This document shows positions 10,701 to 23,013 of a stretch of DNA of 64,000 bases, one piece after another. The DNA is from Camellia lanceoleosa (lineage: Eukaryota; Streptophyta; Magnoliopsida; Ericales; Theaceae), in assembly GCA_025200525.1 (NCBI GenBank), contig CM045758.1, positions 59,119,649-59,183,648 of the forward strand, in the 5' to 3' direction. Every line of letters begins with the position of its first letter. Position 1 is the stretch's first letter. Both the position numbers and the translations under genes were made by a program. The notes under the pieces are model-generated. The model worked only from the letters and a program-made list of their open reading frames with translations, did not search any database and had not been told where the DNA came from.

Positions 10701-10958
10701 CGCTCGAGCGAGAAGTTGGTCGCTCGAGCGAGCTCTTTGTTTTGGTCCTTCGCTCGAGCCAGGGTTTGGTTGCTCAAGTGAGAGAGTGGAGTTTTGTTCC
10801 TGGTGGCTCGAGCCAGAGTGTCTTCGCTCGAGCGAGCAATTGCGTCTAGTTCTGGACCTGAGAGTAGCATTTCTTGGCTCGAGCGAGCTTTTCTTGGCTC
10901 GAGCGAGAGTTTTCTGTGTCTGGTTGCTCGAGCGACCGAGTCTTTGCTCGAGCGAGCC
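10701..10958. repeat. CTCGAG palindrome cluster in 5' LTR
   Basis: About ten copies of GCTCGAGCGAG or close variants at uneven spacing of about 20-40 bp, many flanked by short T/G-rich spacers. Variants such as GCTCAAGTGAG differ by CG to TG/CA steps. Confidence 0.85.
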
Positions 10959-11029
10959 GGCTATATATCAATAGGCAGCAGCGGGGAAAAGATTACTTTT
11001 TTTTTTTATCTCCTTTTATTTTTGAAACC

Positions 11030-14000
11030 TGTAGACACCCCATTTTTGACCGTCCTCAAGACTTGGACGTCACCGCTTGAACACTCGGTGATTATCCATG
11101 TTTGTGTTCGTTTGGAGTTCTCGGGGGGCTCGGCTATGCGCCTTGCCTCAGGATCTCCGAACTTGACCGTGTTGTGTCTGGTTTTGCACCAAACACTTGT
11201 GTTTTGTCTTGGAAGGGTAGGGAATGGCTTATTAGCCATCTCCACACACCACCGGCCCTCCCCTACCATCACCGGCTACACATTGGTTCCACCAGCACTG
11301 TTTTGTTAAAAGCTTTGGCCGGTCGGCACTATATGTTGCCGACCGGCACTATTTTGTGCCGATGATTTTTTTTGTGGCCGGCGTGCATTCTGTACACCTT
11401 TGAGGCATGGTGCATGCCACCGTGCCACCGAATCCACCTCACACTCTCGTCGCAATGTGTGGCCATTTTGCACCCTTTGCACCCTTGAACCCTCCAAGCT
11501 TCTAGAAGCTTGACCCTTTGGCCAAAACTTCTTGGAGAAGCTTGGCCAGCTGTCTTGGCTTCTCCAAGAAGCCAAGACCCTTTTGCACCCCCCTTTGAAC
11601 CTTTTCCTTTGCTTAGCCACTAAGTTAGGCCTTGCCTTGGCCTATATAAACACCACCCCTCTCCCTTTGAAGGGGGTTAGCCATTTTCAACATAAAAACC
11701 AGAGCTTCTATATCTATATATCTGTGTTGTACTCTCTCTCTTTATATCTCACTCTCTCTCATCCTTGTGTGTGTGTTTTGAGCCTAAATAGTGTGTTTTT
11801 ACCTCACTTTTGCACTAATACACACACCATTACACCTTATTTCGAGATTGAGGGACTTGGAGGGTTGTTTGTTGAGTTTTTGGACTGGTTTTGATCACTA
11901 GAGGAAGGCTGCACCACCTGTTCTTCAAGTGTTCTTCAAGGGTGAGCTAGTTACTTTAGTTTCCCCATTTTTGCAACTAGTTTTTACCTATCTTGCTTTG
12001 TGTTTTAGGCTTTGTGTATAACTGAAAAAAGTCTTATTTTTTTCTTGCTTTTGAACTCTCATTAAGGTTGTTTTATGGTTTGAGTGCAAACTCACCCTCT
12101 TAAACCTTATTTTGGCCTATTTGGTGGCTTTTTTTTGAAGCCTTGTTTGCTTTGTTTTTTTTGTCTTCTCATCACTGAAAATCAGAGGGTTTTTAGTGTT
12201 GAGGAAAGTGATTTGAAGTCTTGTATAGGGGAGGGACACCCCTCTCCCCTTTGTCCCTTTCTTGCCTTTGTCTTTGGCCAAAAGGGTAGCATGCATGAGT
12301 GGTTGTATTTGGCTTCATTTCAGAGTTTTTCTTGGTGTTTTGGAGCATGTTTAACCTCTATCTAATGTGGGTTTGTTGGCCCTTAACATGCTTTGTATAC
12401 TTGCTTTGTAAATCCTCCATTTTACCTAGAAATGTGTCATGTGTTTAGCCTTGCGTATCTTCATGTTTTGGCCTAGCTTCTTGAAGCTTTTAGTCATGAT
12501 TTATCATGTGTTAGGTCTGTTGGCCACTGATTTTGTCATGTTTGGCATGATTAGTATAGTTGCTTTGTGTTTTGGCTTGTAAGCCTTGGTTGTATCGACC
12601 TCTAACATGCTTAGCTTGGACCATCCCCATGATTTGGCATCATTTAGGGTCATATTTCAGTCCATAAATCATGTTTTTAGGTTTGCATATGTAGCTTATT
12701 TCATGCTTTTAGGGTGTGCCCTTTTATGCCTAGGAATAGGCCTTATGCATGCTTGTATGTTTAAAGCATTTTGGGGCTGCCATATCAAGGGATTTGGGTG
12801 TATTTTTTTATGCTAGAACTCTGTTTTCATATGCCTAATATGTGCCATGAGTGGTCATGTTGGTGGTGGTGGAATACCCCTTGTTTATGCCTTGATTTTA
12901 GGCCCATTTGTTTGCATGCTTGCATGAGTGTTGATCTACCATTTCGGGCACATTTTGCCACTGTTTTGGGGAGGTTTGAGGTCTGCCCTATTGTGTTTAA
13001 GTCCACCATTGTGCATTTATTTGATGCTTGTTGCATGTTTGGTCAATGTAGTCTTGACATATGACAATCCTATTGCCTTAAGTGCCCATGTTTGCATCAC
13101 ACTTTGTATCTTGTATACCTAGTATTGCACACTTGTCATAATATGTTGCATTACATTTGGTATGTCTTGCATTTCATCTCACATTGCACCATTTGAGCCA
13201 TGTTTGCATAACATGCATTGCATTACTTGGTTTGGGGGCGTCAAACCAAGTGCGAGAAATGAGGGGTGTTTGAACTTCAAGTGACAAAACACACCTCAAT
13301 TCTCATGTCACTAGGGCCCTTGATCTTGACATGATAGGGACTTAGTTTTCATTTTGTATGTTGCATGCATTTTTACATTGAAATGCAATCTTGGTTCCTT
13401 GGGTTATCATGCACCAAGAGGCATAATTGATGGCCTAAGAACCAAGGGTCATGCTCCCTTGAGTCCCATACATGATAGGGGGCATTGGCCATGCTTACAT
13501 TTGCTCAAAAACTCCATGTCATGCACTGTCTGTCTGCTGTTGCTGTCAAACTGTCCTCTGCAGGAATTTTGTGCCGACCGGCAGTATATAGGTGGCCGAT
13601 AACCTCATGGACAGCCGGTGGCTATTTTGGAGGGCCGGTGAACATTTCCTCCAGCCGGTGGTATACAGAAGCATGCAAGGAAGGCATTATGAGACTTTGG
13701 CAATTTTTGGAAAGACAGGGCAGTACAAACAGAGGCAGCAGTGCCGTGGCGCGGGTTTCCGGGCAAGTCGGATTCGAGCATGCATCATTCGCGCATCCCG
13801 AGGCAGGGCTGAGGCCCCTTTCTTTTTTTACATTGAATTTGATAATTAGAAAATCTGTAATAATTCATTATGTATTTGGACTGTATTATTTGGGACTGCA
13901 TATTCTTTTGGTCCCTCTGTGTGAGGGCATATTTGTAATAAGTGTGAGTGAGTGTGTGCATGTCTTCCAACCCCCACTTCTTTCTTCCCTTTTATTTACC

Positions 14001-14923
14001 TGCTTATGATGGTAGATTAGGGCACGTTTATTTTAGCATACCTTATGCAATGCATGCGTGCATCCATGCATTTGTTGACATGCACCGGGCTCGGTACATC
14101 ATACAAACCGCATTGTATCTTCAATTTCCAACTTGAATACGTGCACCGAATGATAGCATTTCACATGCCATGTTTAGGATAGCCGAGCCTGTCTAATTGC
14201 ACTATGTATGTGTTGCATTAGTCATCTTAACATGAGCTAGGTCATGCATATTTTGCTAACTAGTTTATTGTTTTGGCACGGAGAACTATGTAAGTATTTA
14301 CGCTTTAGCATATCGCATGCGTGTGAGTGTTAACCATGTGGCTAAATGCTTCTATGAGATAAACTATTTGAATGCTTGTGGGTGGATGTTGGATTGCTTG
14401 AGTTGGAATAACTCATTGAAATCCGTATTTTAGCCTACTTACGAGTAGCAATTTCAAACTGTTTTTCGAACAAACGGATATGCAATGCTTGTTTCCAAAT
14501 TAGTCAATCTAGTCTATACTTGTTTGCTGCGCGTATCACATAGTAATTCTAGGCTAATAGCCGGAACAAGAGCATGTAATGTTTTCAAAATCGGATATCA
14601 TGGTTAGTAAAGGCCGGTCTTCGGACTGGGCGAAAGGGGGTGCTCATAGCTGACCTTCCCCGATCGTACCCAAGCTCCCGAGCCAAGACAACTTTGGTGA
14701 TGATTTTGGCCTTGACGCACCGAGTCGTGGTTTCCTAAATTTCCCATTTTAAAATATTTAGGTGGCGACTCAGATTCCGCAAAGTACCCATGTTTGGCAC
14801 TACTTTTCAAAAATCTGTTTTCTCAAACGATTTGCCAGATTTGGACTCTTTGGTTCAGATTTAGAACCGCAACAAACAAAAGGGAGTCCGAACTGTAGCG
14901 AGGTCCCCCGCGGGCTTGTTACA
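11030..14923 (+). mobile_element. Giant solo LTR (possibly Tat/Ogre lineage) nested in the 5' LTR
   Basis: Begins TGTAGACACCCC, ends GGCTTGTTACA and is flanked by the 5 bp duplication AAACC (11025-11029 and 14924-14928). The intact site is seen in the sister LTR near 20960. At 3894 bp it has no gag or pol domain, and I see no internal LTR pair, PBS or PPT, so a solo LTR is the simplest reading. A phrase GGTGGCGACTC near 14761 and the opening TGTAGACACC recall large Tat/Ogre-type LTRs, but this lineage call is from memory of motifs and is weak. A non-coding non-autonomous element is the alternative. Short CT-rich runs and a TATATAAAC box near 11642 could be its promoter. Confidence 0.75.
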
Positions 14924-16941
14924 AAACCCTAGAACTGACTCTCTCTCTCTCTAAACTCATCTTCTCTCTAGGTTTTCATCTCCTTCTAGTGTGAATCCAT
15001 CCTAGGCTCTTCGTAAGAAAGATAGAGGGTGGCTTGGGCTTCGTTCTAATCTGAAGAATAGTGGATTTGGAGCACTTTGATTTCCGGTTATCTTCTCCAT
15101 TTGAGTTCTCCATTTGAGGTAGGGATTCTCCTTGTTTCTTTTCAATACTCCGTCTATAGATAGACATGTGGTAGTTTTTGTATTGCATAAAAATTATATC
15201 ATGTTGGATTTTGTTAAAAATCATGAGGTTGAACCTTGGGTTGGTGGTTTGAATATGGGTTTATTAGCATTAGTTGTGGTTTGGGCTGATTGGCAGGTTA
15301 ATTAACGTGTTGTTGTTGAAAGGAAAGGAAACCCTAATTTTTATTTGATTGGTCTTTGGGCAAATACTTATGTATTTTGGGTCTTAAATGAGGTTATTGG
15401 TGTTTGCTGTTGATAATCGAACCCTTTTTAGTCAATATTGAGAAAGAGGGAGAAAAACCCTAATTTAATGATTATGACTTAGTTTGCATAATTAATTTGG
15501 AATGGCCTTGAGAAGAATGTAGTGGATTAAAATGAGTTATGGCCTTATTGCCCATGGAATTGGTTTTGTGATCTCATGATAATTGAGTCTGTTAACAGAT
15601 GTACAATTTACATGCATCTAGAGGTTTTGTCCTTGGTCATCGGTGGAGGATGACACGGTTACATTGAATTGTCGTGAATACATTACACCTTTGTTGATTG
15701 AACATCGTATGTGATGAAATGCTGAGATACATTATATATGTATACTGGTTAGGGAGGAAAGAGGGGTTGTACTCCAGTGTGTGTGAGAAGATAGGGGATG
15801 GACTCCACACACCTATGTGTTCATATATCTTAACACATTGCTTGTGTCTTGATAGTTTATGTATATGTTTTACACATGTTGGTTATGCCTTGTTGTATTG
15901 TGGTTGTTGGTGTTATACCCTGCGCTTATAATCAGAGGTATCGTTATCTTCCAGCTAGCGCCTGGAGAATTGACTACGCTGATAATCGAAGGCACCATAC
16001 CCTTCCAGCTAGCGCCTGGTAAACTGGTAGATTGTTGTGAGAAGTGTATTTTTGGCTTACTATGCACATAGCTAGTAGAGCAAAGTTTTGTTGTTATTGC
16101 TTCAGTGCATCCGGGAACATTGTAGATTGTGTTGGTTACAGTTTGGAGGGCTTAGTTGCCTCATTGGTTTATCTTATGCATGTAATTGAGTTGTTATCTC
16201 CCTTTTATAAAGGTATGCATGTATAGTTATGATAGAATTGGGATTGAACCGAAACCCTTTTGTCTTTTGGAGGTGTGAACAAAACTGAACGTTTTAGAAA
16301 TATGTTTTGAAAAGGTACATCTGTTGTATATCTAGGAAATAGAAGAGAGCAGTGGTCTTAGTGAATTTATTTCCTAAATAATTGTTTATGTATGAAAGAG
16401 TGGGAATGGGGGTTAATGAAAGGAAAGGAAAGATGAATCGCCTATAGCATTGAATGAAATGGTTATTTTCGAAAAAAGTTCATATATATATTTTGTGTTA
16501 AACTGTCACATTACTATTCTAGTACGAGAATGAGTGTTCATGATCATAGCTATCTGTAAGTTGTTATTGTTGAGGATCATGTTGAGATCTCTATTGGACT
16601 ATATGTTCATCCCACGTTGTTGAATCTTTTTCAGGTGTTTAGCAGGATTTGCTACAAGATTTGGATCTTCTTATTTGTTGGCCACGGGGCCTCTTCGTTG
16701 TAGGCGGAATGCCATAAGTGTAAAAGGGTTGCACCCTTCATTTGATTATTTAATGTTGTAAGCCTGAGGGCAATTTATTTAGAATGCTCATGTTGTATTT
16801 AATTTGCATTCGAATGAGAGAGTGTTGTTCACTTCTTTTAGTTGGACATCTGAATCTATTTCCGCATGTTATCTCTGAAATTGAATTAAATTAATGAACT
16901 TGGTAATGACTTCGAGTATTAAAAAGTGGGTCGTGACAACT

Positions 16942-16953
16942 TGGTATCAGAGC
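16942..16953 (+). other. Primer-binding site, initiator tRNA-Met type
   Basis: TGGTATCAGAGC three bases after the end of the 5' LTR, complementary to the 3' end of plant initiator tRNA-Met as used by most chromoviruses. Confidence 0.88.
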
Positions 16954-17372
16954 TACCGGGTTTGAATACCTTGAGCTTGTGGGAAGTGATTTTTATTACA
17001 ATGGGTTTACTACGTATAGTGAGGACGTTGCATATAGATATCATGAAAGTTAGGACTTATGTGTTGCATTTATGTGAGCATGGGATTCAGTCTCCTGGAT
17101 AGTATTCATAACCGGTGAACTTGCTTTGAGGTCCTTTTGGAAACGTGCCTGATCAACGTGATTTCTGATAGGAATTCCTTGAGAGTTCCGGGATGAATGG
17201 CTATCTTTGTGGACTTGATTCGATTATGTGTTAACATGTTTAGATGTTTATATGCAATAGAGATGTATGTGTTGTGACTAAGTGTGTCTTGTGACTTAGT
17301 GGTGGTAGAGTGTGCCTCGGAGAAGGCTATTGTGTTTGGCACTAAGTGTATTTTACTTTTGTGCTTTATAGG

Positions 17373-18422
17373 ATGTCTACAAGAGGAAGTAGAGGACGGT
17401 CAAATAGTAGAAGTGTCGGTAGGGGCACAACAGTTCCTTTAGCACCCGCCAAAGATCGATCATTTGTCGGCGAGGATGTCGACGTGAGATTGTGAGAGCG
17501 AAGCAAGCCCTAGCTTCAAGCGAGGCGGCGTGGGCATGCTCTCAAACTTACTAAGGATTTTTTTCGTTTTGGCCCACCAGAGTTTGTGGGGGAGGCTAAA
17601 CCGTTGGAGGCAGAGAGTTGGTTAGAGCAGATTACCAAGACTCTTGATATGCTCAGAGTCGAAGATGAGGAGTTGAGGGTCTCTTTGGCGACTTTTCAGT
17701 TGAAGGGTGATGCGAGTTATTGGTAGAAGTATGCTAAGAATAATGTAGGTAGCACGTGGGTTGCTTTTACCGAGGCCTTTTGGGCCAAGTATTTCCCTCC
17801 TTCTGCTCGGGAAAGGTTGAGGGATCAGTTTTTGGAGTTGCGTCAGGATGATACTCCTGTGGCACAGTTTGAGATGCGGTTTGCTAGTTTATCGAGGTTC
17901 GCTCCAGAGTTGGTGGCAACAGAGGAGCGTCGTTGTTTTGAGTTTGAGAAACGGTTGTGTTTCGATATTCGGGAGAAGGTAGCTGGATCCTTTTTGAAGG
18001 ATTATTATAATTTAGTCGAGGCAGCGGCCCATGTGGAGGCCATGGTTGCAAGTGATGATAGGGTTAAGAAGGAGACCATCTCGGTAAGTCCTATGGTTCC
18101 TAAGCACTCTAGGCTCAGTAAGGGGTGGAGGCGGAAACATGTTCAGTCAGGGGCAGGTTCCTTTTCTTCACTAGGGGTTTCGGACACTTCGGTTGGAAGG
18201 TCCGGGGAGGTTCAGGTTTCAGACCAGTCTCAGAGTAGGAGGTCTGGTGGTTGTTTTGCTTGTGGTCAGCTGGGCCATGGTAGGCGTTTTTGCCCTTTGT
18301 GTGTGAATTCTGCAAGTGTTTCAAAACCTAGTCGAGCCTTGATCGGTCAATCGGGGCGTTATCGATTACTAAAGCAGGCGGGCGGGCTTCGGGAGCCTCG
18401 CGAGGGGCGACTTATTAGTTAG
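17373..18422 (+). pseudogene. Ty3/gypsy gag, decayed
   Basis: The frame opens at ATG 17373 with an Arg/Gly/Ser-rich start, then has stops near 17493 and 17508 and a third one at about 17725 (a TGG to TAG change in the conserved WW pair of retrotransposon gag). The rest is open from about 17727 to 18422: capsid-like region (TWVAFTEAFWAKYFP, LSRFAPELVATEERR) and one zinc knuckle CX2CX4HX4C (CFACGQLGHGRRFC, about 18256-18297). Gag forms the particle that packages the element RNA. The start was chosen because it follows the LTR by about 430 bp in the same frame as the capsid part. This is the only coding domain of the element. Confidence 0.85.
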
Positions 18423-20436
18423 CTCTATAGTGTTACCCTAGAGAGGGACTTTTTGTAATGTTGGCCGGTGGTGTATCATGTTTATTGCTTTTGTTGTTGA
18501 CCAGTGTACTGTTGGATGCTGAGGCACCATGTTTATGTATCGCATATGTGTGCATAGTATTGTTTGTTTAGTCCTCATGTATTGGGGAGTATGTATGGAA
18601 TTTCGAACCCTCTATTTTATGTATTGAGAAGTTGTTAATGGGATCAATGATCCTAGTGTTGTTGCTTGCTTGGTACTGTATATTGAGATAGTCTTGTGAC
18701 GGCCTATGGGCCTTGTTCACTTTTAGAGATTATTTGTTGAGAATTGGAATCCGTGGGTGAATGTGTTAGATGTGATGGTTTCGAGAGTTGCGTGGTATTA
18801 GCAAGGTATGTGAGATTTGTACCTCGGGTTAGCGGGAATGGTACCTGTATGTTGGTTCGTGCTTTAGGCTTTGCTAGTTAGTGAGTCCATGGTGACCCCA
18901 TCGGTTGTATAGGGGCAGTGTTCGTATTGTGATTGGTTATCAATTGTTGGGTACGGTTTGCGAGTGGATGCAGGCAGCATTCTTTAGAGGAAGAACAGTT
19001 TGTGTTCTAGAGTAACGAGAATAGCATTGGTCAAAATCGTCCTTCGTGATTGGGTTGTTGTGATTGAGGTTGACCATGTCGGTCTTCGGTCGAGGAGATA
19101 AGCAGGCTTGCTATGTAGCCATGGGGAGGGAAATGGTGATACCCTTAGACGCAGTGTTTATGCAGTTAAATTTTAGGAGGTCTGGTGAGATTCCAAAATT
19201 TGGGGTTTATGTAGAGAACTCCGTGTTTGGGGTTAGTAATTTGAGTGGCACATTAGTGTGTGGATTACTGAGTGTGGAGTTTATTGAGTTGATTAGTCAG
19301 CTTGTTGGTATTGTGTTTTGGGCGGACATCGGTCGCCTTGAAGTTAGTCTCGTTTGTTGTAGACTTTGTGTGTTGATTAGAGAAAACTGAAACTAATCAT
19401 CCGGGTTGTGTCATTGAATATGACGGTTATTATAATACATCAATTATGTGTATTGAATTATCATTGTGAATGATTGGATTTTTTTTTTTATATATACATT
19501 ATGTGTATGTATATTGTTTAGGAGGAGATAGGGGATGGACTCCGATGATACAGCACCAAAATGTGTATCTATTGAAAGATTGATATAAGCTCATATGCTT
19601 ATCTATTGTGAAGTGAAAAATGTTTTATATGAGTTACTATCTCATTTAATTGTTTGGCCAGGTTCTGAGCCAGGTGTATGTTATTAAATTGGTTAAGTAA
19701 AAGTAGGCGGAATGAAATTGCAAAACTATGAATTTCTTATGCCTTATGTATTGATAGTACTGTTGTTATTTCTATTAACTATCATTATAGAAATATTATG
19801 TTATGTGTTGGTTGTGGCATCACTGTGTGCGTGATGGTTGTTGATGGTGTTATGTTGGAAAGAAACGGAAAACTAAACTTTTTCCTAGTGTTTGGGCCAC
19901 CTAAGGGTGTTGTTGAGAAATTGATTTAATTCAAGGATTTTGAGGAATTCCAAATGAATATTTTTGGTAAATAAACTGTGGATGATTTTATGTTTTGGAT
20001 AACACCGTATTTGTGAAAAATATTTACAAAACTTTTGAGTTTTGCATGGAAAATGAAAGATTTATTTTGGAATGTTAACATTGAAAATTTGACTATCCTT
20101 GAGAAATGTCTCTTGAACAAGAAAATGTTTTCTTATTATTTCCTCAGAAGAGTTGCTTTGGTTGCATTTTGGGAGTTATGTTGTTAAATAGTGACTTAGC
20201 TTGAAGCGCTAGTCGGTTGTTCCCGAATGGTTTCGGGGAAGGTTTGGTTTTGTTATGGCTTCGTACCTAAGTGTTGTCTTTTGGAACGTGTTCCCTTAGT
20301 GAGTCTCTTCCTTGGTAAGAGTGGGTTGACGGTTTGTAGTGAGAGCGATTTCTCTCCTAGTACTGGGGTGTTGGTGTTGTGTGATCAGTTGGCCTTGTGT
20401 TTTGGCGCATCCTTAATTTCGGGGACGAAATTCTTT
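18423..20436 (+). other. Non-coding internal region in place of pol
   Basis: About 2 kb between gag and the PPT without recognisable protease, RT, RNase H or integrase motifs in any frame. One open frame at 19064-19390 has no family I know. The end (near 20415-20435) carries a GGGGACGAAATTCTTT phrase that in related chromoviruses directly precedes the PPT. Confidence 0.6.
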
Positions 20437-20448
20437 AAGGGGGGAAGG
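20437..20448 (+). other. Polypurine tract
   Basis: AAGGGGGGAAGG directly before the 3' LTR start at 20450. It primes plus-strand DNA synthesis in LTR elements. Confidence 0.85.
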
Positions 20449-20449
20449 T

Positions 20450-23008
20450 TATAGCGATCCCGGTTCTTTCTCCATTGGTTGTTGTATCCGGACTTAGTTC
20501 CGTGGATGCCGGTTATTGTTTTGAGCTTGTTTCTATCCTTCAATTCTTTAAATTTGAGTTATAGAATGCTTTGGACTTGTTCGTTCCAGGTTGGTTATGT
20601 TTGGGAGCCTTAGGTTGCTGCCCAGAATTTTGGACCTTCGCTCGAGCGAGAAGTTGGTCGCTCGAGCGAGCTCTTTGTTTTGGTCCTTCGCTCGAGCCAG
20701 GGTTTGGTCGCTCGAGCGAGAGAGTGGAGTTTTGTTCCTGGTGGCTCGAGCCAGAGTGTCTTAGCTCGAGCGAGCGATTGCGTCTAGTTCTGGACCTGAG
20801 AGTAGCATTTCTTGGCTCGAACGAGCTTTTCTTGGCTCGAGCGAGAGTTTTCTGTGTCTGGTCGCTCGAGCGACCAAGTCTTCGCTCGAGCGAGCCTGTT
20901 ATATATCAGTAGGCAGCAGCGGGGAAAAGATCACTTTTTTTTCATCCCCTTTTATTTTTGAAACCCTAGAACCGACTCTCTCTCTCTAAACTCATCTTCT
21001 CTCTAGGTTTTCATCTCCTTCTAGTGTGAATCCATCCTAGACTCTTTGTAAGAAAGATAGAGGGTGGCTTAGGCTTCGTTCTAATCTGAAGAATAGTGGA
21101 TTTGGAGAACTTTGATTTCCGGTTATCTTCTCCATTTGAGTTCTCCATTTGAGGTAGGGATTCTCCTTGTTTCTTTTCAATACTCCGTCTATAGATAGAC
21201 ATGTGGTAGTTTTTGTATTGCATGAAAATTATATCATGTTGGATTTTGTTAAAAATCATGAGGTTGAACCTTGGGTTGGTGGTTTGAATATGGGTTTATT
21301 AGCATTAGTTGTGGTTTGGGCTAATTGGCAGGTTAATCAGCGTGTTGTTGTTGAAAGGAAAGGAAACCCTAATTTTTATTTGATTTAATAAATTAATAGA
21401 GGGGTTTTGGTCTTTGGGCAAATACTTATGTATTTTGGGTCTTAAATGAGGTTATTGGTGTTTGCTGTTGATAATCGAACCCTTTTTAGTCAATATTGAG
21501 AAAGAGGGAGAAAAACCCTAATTTAATGATTATGACTTAGTTTGCATAATTAATTTGGAATGGCCTTGAGAAGAATGTAGTGGATTAAAATGAGTTATGG
21601 CCTTATTGCCCATGGAATTGGTTTTGTGATCTCATGATAATTGAGTCTGTTAACAGATGTACAATTTACATGCATCTAGAGGTTTTGTCCTTGGTCATTG
21701 GTGGAGGATGACACGGTTACATTGAATTGTCGTGTATACATTGCACCTTTGTTGATTGAACATCGTATGTGATGAAATGCTGAGATACATTATATATGTA
21801 TACTGGTTAGGGAGGAAAGAGGGGTTGTACTCCAGTGTGTGTGAGAAGATAGGGGATGGACTCCACACACCTATGTGTTCATATATCTTAACACATTGCT
21901 TGTGTCTTGATAGTTTATGTGTATGTTTTACACATGTTGGTTATGCCTTGTTGTATTGTGGTTGTTGGTGTTATACCCTGCGCTTATAATCAGAGGTACC
22001 GTTACCTTCCAGCTAGCGCCTGGAGAATTGACTACGCTGATAATCGAAGGCACCATACCCTTCCAGCTAGCGCCTGGTAAACTGGTAGATTGTTGTGAGA
22101 AGTGTAATTTTGGCTTACTATGCACATAGCTAGTAGAGCAAAGTTTTGTTGTTATTGCTTCAGTGCATCCGGGAACATTGTAGATTGTATTGGTTACAGT
22201 TTGGAGGGCTTAGTTGCCTCATTGGTTTATCTTATGCATGTAATTGAGTTGTTATCTCCCTTTTATAAAGGTATGCATGTATAGTTATGATAGAATTGGG
22301 ATTGAACCGAAACCCTTTTGTCTTTTGGAGGTGTGAACAAAACTGAACGTTTTAGAAATATGTTTTGAAAAGGTACATCTGCTGTATATCTGGGAAATAG
22401 AAGAGAGCAGTGGTCTTAGTGAATTTATTTCCTAAATAATTGTTTATGTATGAAAGAGTGGGAATGGGGGTTAATGAAAGGAAAGGAAAGATGAATCGCC
22501 TATAGCGTTGAATGAAATGGTTATTTTTGAGAAAAGTTCATATATATATATATATATATATTTTGTGTTAAACTGTCACATTACTATTCTAGTACGAGAA
22601 TGAGTGTTCATGATCATAGCTATCTGTAAGTTGTTATTGTTGAGGATCATGTTGAGATCTCTACTGGACTATATGTTCATCCCACGTTGTTGAATCTTTT
22701 TCAGGTGTTTAGCAGGATTTGCTACAAGATTTGGATCTTCTTATTTGTTGGCCACGGGGCCTCTTCGTTGTAGGCGGAATGCCATAAGTGTAAAAGGGTT
22801 GCACCCTCCATTTGATTATTTAATGTTGTAAGCCTGAGGGCAATTTATTTAGAATGCTCATGTTGTATTTAATTTGCATTCGAATGAGAGAGTGTTGTTC
22901 ACTTCTTTTAGTTGGACATCTGAATCTATTTCCGCATGTTATCTCTGAAATTGAATTAAATTAATGAACTTGGTAATGACTTCGAGTATTAAAAAGTGGG
23001 GCGTGACA
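20450..23008 (+). repeat. 3' LTR of the gag-only element
   Basis: 2559 bp, TATAGCG...GCGTGACA. CTCGAG palindromes lie at 20639-20896. An AT microsatellite near 22541-22560 is longer than in the 5' LTR. It also contains a pair of similar phrases CTTCCAGCTAGCGCCTGG near 22005 and 22060. The uninterrupted sequence near 20960 gives the empty site for the nested solo LTR. Confidence 0.92.
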
Positions 23009-23013
23009 TCGAC
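23009..23013. repeat. Target-site duplication TCGAC (right)
   Basis: Pairs with 10507-10511 on the other side of the element. Viral protease sequence resumes here on minus. Confidence 0.93.

Larger units (their letters stand above)
10512..16938 (+). repeat. 5' LTR of the gag-only element, split by a nested insertion
   Basis: Matches the 3' LTR at 20450-23008 at high identity on both sides of the insertion 11030-14923. The U3-like part (10701-10958) contains about ten copies of CGCTCGAGCGAG-type palindromes. Compared with the 3' LTR it has lost about 27 bp near 15348. ORFs on either strand in this part only translate the repeat. Confidence 0.9.
10512..23008 (+). mobile_element. Gag-only chromovirus-type LTR retrotransposon
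   Basis: Complete element of 12,497 bp with 5 bp TSD TCGAC, inserted in the protease gene of viral copy A. The 5' LTR is 10512-16938 (2.5 kb once a nested 3.9 kb insertion is removed) and the 3' LTR is 20450-23008 (2559 bp). The LTRs begin TATAGCG and end GCGTGACA, so the termini are TA...CA, not TG...CA. The PBS is of initiator tRNA-Met type and the PPT is AAGGGGGGAAGG. The internal region codes only for a decayed Ty3/gypsy gag with zinc knuckle. No protease, RT, RNase H or integrase is seen, so it must have moved with enzymes supplied in trans. Confidence 0.9.

Noticed and set aside
10610..11309. Several overlapping ORFs on both strands rich in Ser, Arg, Glu and Leu (also at 20571-20912, 27442-27781, 51393-51682, 62159-62575).
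   Set aside because: They only translate the CTCGAG palindrome clusters and neighbouring LTR sequence, in several frames and on both strands.
11532..14136. ORFs of 60-174 residues in the nested 3.9 kb unit.
   Set aside because: No domain, no consistent frame, Cys/Phe-rich chance frames in LTR-type DNA.
15698..16226. Paired ORFs repeated at 21756-22129 and partly 28721-29062.
   Set aside because: They are conserved only because the LTR is repeated; no coding signature.
18423..20436. Degenerate protease (a DAEAP phrase near 18515) in the gag-only element.
   Set aside because: A single weak phrase without the second protease block; not enough to claim.
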